DNA of 10,890 nt from SURF-24 sp964537965. GTDB lineage: Bacteria; Bacteroidota; Ignavibacteria; Ignavibacteriales; SURF-24. The stretch spans positions 1-10,890 of the forward strand of contig CAZIDB010000164.1 in assembly GCA_964537965.1 (NCBI GenBank), written 5' to 3'. The notes below the pieces were generated by a model. It searched no databases and was not told where the DNA came from. It saw only the letters and a list, made by a program, of their open reading frames with translations. Both the position numbers and the translations under genes were made by a program. The number at the start of each line of letters is the position of its first letter. Position 1 is the stretch's first letter. Below, piece by piece: positions 8,798 through 10,890 of this stretch.

Positions 8798-8945
8798 CTG
8801 ATGTCGGAGACATCGAACATTTATAGAAAACATTTAACATTCTTATGTTCGATCCCGGCTGGGGTCGTACCTGTTTTTTTTATTTCTTCCTATATACGTT
8901 TCATCCCTTCGGGATGAGGAGAAATATCTTCCAAAATATTTTCTA
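8798..8945. repeat. 150-base multi-hairpin direct repeat, copy A
   Basis: This 148-base segment recurs in the same orientation at 10741-10890. Hand alignment gives nine substitutions and one 2-base indel. It contains four small hairpins: GATGTC/GACATC (8800-8805 with 8809-8814, loop GGA); AACAT/ATGTT (8836-8840 with 8845-8849, loop TCTT); GATCCC/GGGGTC (8851-8856 with 8861-8866, loop GGCT, one G-T pair); and CATCCC/GGGATG (8902-8907 with 8911-8916, loop TTC). A run of eight T follows the third hairpin at 8874-8881. The left boundary is sharp at CTGATG; the right boundary is unknown because copy B runs into the window edge. It has no transposase and no long coding frame. Confidence 0.85.
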
Positions 8946-9005
8946 GGCGACAAGTCTTTTTCATAATGGCAGGAATTTATTTTGCCTATTCAAGCATATA
9001 GAATC
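8946..9005. other. Unassigned spacer
   Basis: AT-rich non-coding DNA between copy A and the 3' end of the minus-strand gene. A weak GGCA/TGCC inverted repeat (around 8968-8987) is the only structure seen and is too short to call a terminator. Confidence 0.35.
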
Positions 9006-9036
9006 AAATCCGCTTTAAGCGCGCTGATGCTAAAAG
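9006..9036 (-). repeat. 31-base 3'-end repeat, copy 1
   Basis: AAATCCGCTTTAAGCGCGC and the following bases, through GATGCTAAAAG, match 9556-9586 at about 24 of 31 positions. This copy lies 3 bases beyond the stop codon of the minus-strand gene at 9040-9477, and the related copy lies 7 bases beyond the stop of the next gene. A 3'-UTR element or an inserted dispersed repeat is possible; no clear hairpin is shared by both copies. Confidence 0.5.
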
Positions 9037-9039
9037 CAA

Positions 9040-9477
9040 TTATAAATTTATTCCAAGACCTATTGAAGCAAACCCAATCATATAATTCATTTCAATAAAA
9101 CTATTATCCAATAAATAAAAACCTGTTCCTAAACATGGGAGAAATCCACTTCCAATTGATGGTCCGGAATGGCCACCTCCTGAAATGGGTAAATAAAATT
9201 TTATTCCAACTTTGAAATAAATGATAGAACTTTCTCCGCCCATAAAAAGATCAAGATGAGGTGTTACACCATTGAATATTATCCCGGGTTGGACCTCATA
9301 AAAAAACTTACTTTCAGATCTATCTTTAAATGAAAATTGAATATCATATAATGGAAATGCTTTATAAAGGCCATTCTCCTTATGAATTCCTAAAGGTTCG
9401 GTCTTAAGTGAATAAATTATCTGGGCATCAAGATCAGATAATAAAAACAATACTGCTATCAGAATTATTTTATTCAT
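9040..9477 (-). CDS. Small secreted protein of unknown function, probably outer-membrane beta-barrel
   Basis: I do not recognise the family of this 145-residue protein. It starts with a signal peptide (MNKIILIAVLFLLSDLDA, probable cleavage before Gln19, no lipobox). The mature part, about 127 residues, is made of alternating hydrophobic/polar stretches such as YDIQFSFKDR, SIIYFKVGIKFYLPI and SFIEMNYMIGFASIGLGI, as in small outer-membrane barrels. A Gly/Ser-rich turn (SGGGHSGPSIGSG, around 98-110) and one Cys follow the central strands. The ATG is supported by AAGG six bases upstream. The gene lies 116 bases downstream of the larger barrel gene on the same strand, so both may share a transcript, though the gap and the intervening repeat leave this open. 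The call as exported protein is good; the barrel fold is an inference from strand pattern. Confidence 0.7.
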   Translation of the reverse strand: MNKIILIAVLFLLSDLDAQIIYSLKTEPLGIHKENGLYKAFPLYDIQFSFKDRSESKFFYEVQPGIIFNGVTPHLDLFMGGESSIIYFKVGIKFYLPISGGGHSGPSIGSGFLPCLGTGFYLLDNSFIEMNYMIGFASIGLGINL

Positions 9478-9483
9478 GGTGAA

Positions 9484-9487
9484 CCTT
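9484..9487 (-). promoter_or_regulatory. Ribosome binding site AAGG for the 145-residue protein
   Basis: On the minus strand TATAAGGTTCACC precedes the ATG, so AAGG sits six bases before the start codon. It is a modest match but correctly spaced, and the downstream signal peptide begins exactly at this ATG. Confidence 0.5.
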
Positions 9488-9555
9488 ATATTTTATTTCT
9501 CACTCAGGAGTTCTTCCAGACTGAAAAACTTATCTGGTTAAAAACGTCACGGAGG

Positions 9556-9586
9556 AAATCCGGTTTAAGCAGACTAATGCTACAGG
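9556..9586 (-). repeat. 31-base 3'-end repeat, copy 2
   Basis: AAATCCGGTTTAAGCAGAC and the following bases, through TAATGCTACAGG, are related to 9006-9036; the best conserved blocks are AAATCCG, TTTAAGC and ATGCTA. It sits between the two minus-strand genes, seven bases past the stop of the upstream one. Sequences flanking the two copies are unrelated, so this is not simply a duplicated gene end. Confidence 0.5.
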
Positions 9587-9593
9587 AAATATA

Positions 9594-10241
9594 TTAAAAA
9601 TAAATTCCGACAATTAAGTGATTTGTATTTATCGTTTCACTATCAAATTTGAACATGTATCTTAAATCCAGATTCAGTTTGGAAGTAATTTGAATCGCAA
9701 CTCCGGCGCCGGTAATAAGACTGGCAGAACCGGAAGGCAATACTTCATTTCTTTGCTCCTCCTTAAATTCATCAGGAACTTCATCTTTTGAAGAATAACT
9801 CCAGGTTTGTGAAGGCGAAGTTTCGATGTGCGTATCTATTAAATTATATACTGCATCAACAGAAAGATAGGGTGATAAAATACTCTGTGAAAAATTATAC
9901 TGTATACCCAGACCAATTGGAAACATATCATAATTCTTACTTTTAAAAGTATACTTACTCGCATAATAAACCGTCTCATTCATTATAAGACTTTCAGAAT
10001 ATACTTTTACAGTTTTTGTATATGGCTGTACAGTATAAGTATAACCAAGAGATGCTTTAAGTGTTAAATCTGTCATAAGATTAGTTTTAAGTTCAACAAG
10101 AAAATCACCTCCGCGGTTGTCTATTTTATTGAAGTTCATACCGCCATAAAAGCCTATATCAAAAACTGAAAAAGGCTTGTTCTCCTGCGCAATAATAATA
10201 TTAAGCGAGATGAGAGTTAATACGAAAAATACTTTTTTCAT
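9594..10241 (-). CDS. Outer-membrane beta-barrel protein, OMP_b-brl-like
   Basis: The 215-residue protein has a signal peptide (MKKVFFVLTLISLNIIIA, probable cut before Gln19). The mature part has the size and pattern of an 8-strand porin-family barrel common in Bacteroidota. An early GFYGGMNFNKI strand at 31-41 is followed by paired strands such as LTLKASLGYTYTV, FPIGLGIQYNFSQ, SPYLSVDAVYNL, SLITGAGVAIQI and LNLDLRYMFKF, ending in HLIVGIYF with a terminal aromatic beta-signal. A polar, charged loop (about 140-168, with SKDEVPDEFKEEQRNE) is probably exposed at the cell surface. Such proteins are generally inserted by the BAM machinery; no enzymatic motif is seen and a specific role cannot be assigned. 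The start is supported by GAGGT seven bases upstream. The gene runs opposite to the tamB operon and is the first of two small envelope genes on this strand. Confidence 0.78.
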   Translation of the reverse strand: MKKVFFVLTLISLNIIIAQENKPFSVFDIGFYGGMNFNKIDNRGGDFLVELKTNLMTDLTLKASLGYTYTVQPYTKTVKVYSESLIMNETVYYASKYTFKSKNYDMFPIGLGIQYNFSQSILSPYLSVDAVYNLIDTHIETSPSQTWSYSSKDEVPDEFKEEQRNEVLPSGSASLITGAGVAIQITSKLNLDLRYMFKFDSETINTNHLIVGIYF

Positions 10242-10248
10242 TTTAGTG

Positions 10249-10253
10249 ACCTC
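10249..10253 (-). promoter_or_regulatory. Ribosome binding site GAGGT for the 215-residue barrel protein
   Basis: Minus-strand AAAGAGGTCACTAAA precedes the ATG; GAGGT is seven bases from the start codon, a good Shine-Dalgarno match, and fixes the start at 10241. Confidence 0.65.
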
Positions 10254-10637
10254 TTTAGAAGTTATATAGTTTTAAGAAGTATTATCAGAAAGTATTTCTT
10301 CTTATAAAATTTATACAGAATTAACTTTGAATAACTGCCTGAGTTGCCGGAAATGAAAAATAGAAAACTGTTCTATTAGCTATAATGTTTAACTTATATA
10401 ATCTCAACGAAAAAAATGATCAGTACGATTAAACCCTGTTCCCACCGTATCCCTGCAATAGGTTTTGTCTTTTCACCTGCAAACTATGATAGTAAAATTT
10501 TAATGTCAAGGTACTTTTGAATATGGGGTATTTAAATTAACAGATACAAATTATCTAAGGCTGATCGTGCTTTATCCCGGGGTTTATAAAACTACCGAAC
10601 AATACCATTTCTAGATTACTTACTCGTCCCCTTTTTT
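10254..10637. other. Gene-free region, probably containing the promoter of the minus-strand genes
   Basis: No convincing gene is present. Being upstream of two minus-strand genes, the stretch should hold their promoter, but I cannot pick one reliably. The best-looking sigma70-type pair on the minus strand is TTGACA (10504-10509) with TAGTTT (10481-10486) at 17-base spacing; its -10 box is poor and it would leave a leader of over 200 bases. Confidence 0.35.
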
Positions 10638-10682
10638 CCCTTCTCTTGGCAAGATGCCGAAGGCTTGGCATTGCCAGAAGGG
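10638..10682. repeat. Nested bulged hairpin (dispersed-palindrome type)
   Basis: The left side CCCTTC (10638-10643), TGGCA (10647-10651) and ATGCC (10654-10658) pairs in order with GGCAT (10667-10671), TGCCA (10672-10676) and GAAGGG (10677-10682). This gives 16 base pairs with two bulges, TCT and AG, both on the left strand, and the 8-base loop GAAGGCTT. The right side is uninterrupted. A T-run (10632-10637) precedes it, so in the minus-strand direction the stem is followed by a run of A in DNA, which is not a terminator layout for plus-strand transcripts. Confidence 0.6.
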
Positions 10683-10686
10683 GATA

Positions 10687-10699
10687 CCGACGAAGTCGG
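10687..10699. repeat. Small triplet-loop hairpin
   Basis: CCGAC, loop GAA, GTCGG forms a 5-bp stem right after the nested hairpin and is probably part of the same repeat unit. Confidence 0.4.
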
Positions 10700-10740
10700 A
10701 GAGGTTGAGTTAAGATATAACTATTCTACAATTAAATTTC

Positions 10741-10890
10741 CTGATGTCGGAGACATCAAACATTTATAGAAAACATTTAACATTATAATGTTCGACCCCG
10801 GCTGGGGTCGTACCTGTTTTTTTGTTATTTCTTTCTATATACGTTTCATCCCTTCGGGATGAGGAAGATTATCTTCCATAATATTTTCTA
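10741..10890. repeat. 150-base multi-hairpin direct repeat, copy B, reaches window edge
   Basis: Second copy of the element at 8798-8945, same orientation. Its hairpins are GATGTC/GACATC (10743-10757), AACAT/ATGTT (10779-10783 with 10788-10792, loop TATA, making AACATTATAATGTT a perfect palindrome), GACCCC/GGGGTC (10794-10799 with 10804-10809, all Watson-Crick), and CATCCC/GGGATG (10847-10852 with 10856-10861). A run of seven T is at 10817-10823. The element may continue past the window. Confidence 0.85.

Noticed and set aside
8801..8917. A 38-codon open frame (MSETSNIYRKHLTFLCSIPA and onward) inside copy A of the 150-base element.
   Set aside because: Copy B at 10741-10890 keeps the ATG and the sequence but has a stop after 14 codons (TTA TAA), while the hairpins are kept. 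There is no ribosome binding site. Short proteins of this kind are probably artefacts of a non-coding repeat.
8572..9040. A CRISPR array in the repeat-rich intergenic DNA.
   Set aside because: Repeats are of different families, unevenly spaced, and do not alternate with uniform spacers; no cas genes are present.
10481..10509. Minus-strand TTGACA, 17-base spacer, TAGTTT as a promoter for the two small genes.
   Set aside because: The -35 box is perfect but the -10 box matches at only about three of six positions, the leader would exceed 200 bases, and the sigma factor preference of this organism is unknown.
10416..10614. Two adjacent short open stretches on the plus strand (34 codons from ATG 10416, then about 31 codons in another frame from 10519) that read somewhat like a frameshifted protein remnant.
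   Set aside because: No recognisable family, no ribosome binding site, and lengths that AT-rich DNA gives by chance. A translated database search joining the two frames would be needed to revive it.
8798..10890. An insertion sequence or composite transposon bounded by the two 150-base copies.
   Set aside because: The copies are direct, have no terminal inverted repeats typical of IS elements, and no transposase lies in or between them.

Overview
The window looks like chromosomal DNA from an AT-rich Gram-negative bacterium. All four envelope genes encode outer-membrane-type proteins: a TamB-like protein, an Omp85-type barrel and two small signal-peptide barrels. AT-rich codon use, several ribosome binding sites weaker than AGGAGG, and intergenic DNA full of short dispersed palindromes suggest the Bacteroidota/Chlorobiota/Ignavibacteriota side of the tree. 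I lean towards an Ignavibacteria-like organism, but this is an impression and not a proven placement.

Positions 1-8571 hold a compact plus-strand operon: the 3' part of a tamB-like gene, then rnr (RNase R), then a 1059-residue outer-membrane protein. tamB and rnr overlap by one base (TGATG), and the third gene starts 23 bases after rnr. The third protein is the most notable item. A signal peptide is followed by a gluzincin-type zinc metalloprotease domain, a six-blade TolB-like propeller and a C-terminal Omp85/BamA-type barrel, with no recognisable POTRA domains. Because it is co-transcribed with a tamB-like gene, it may act in outer-membrane or envelope biogenesis with TamB, in the place that TamA occupies in proteobacteria. 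That link is inference.

Positions 8572-9039 are a gene-free mosaic of palindromic repeats: a 9-bp stem-loop after the operon, a long imperfect inverted repeat, and the first copy of a roughly 150-base element that contains four small hairpins.

Positions 9040-10241 carry two small minus-strand genes for secreted or outer-membrane beta-barrel proteins of unknown function. Each is followed, just past its stop codon, by a related 31-base repeat.

Positions 10242-10890 are again gene-free. They contain a nested hairpin with bulges and, at the window edge, a second direct copy of the 150-base element. The two copies flank the two small genes. Their differences fall mostly outside the stems, or in loops, or leave a G-T (G-U in RNA) pair, so the element may be selected for structure. 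No RNA genes, transposase, CRISPR array or replication origin were seen.
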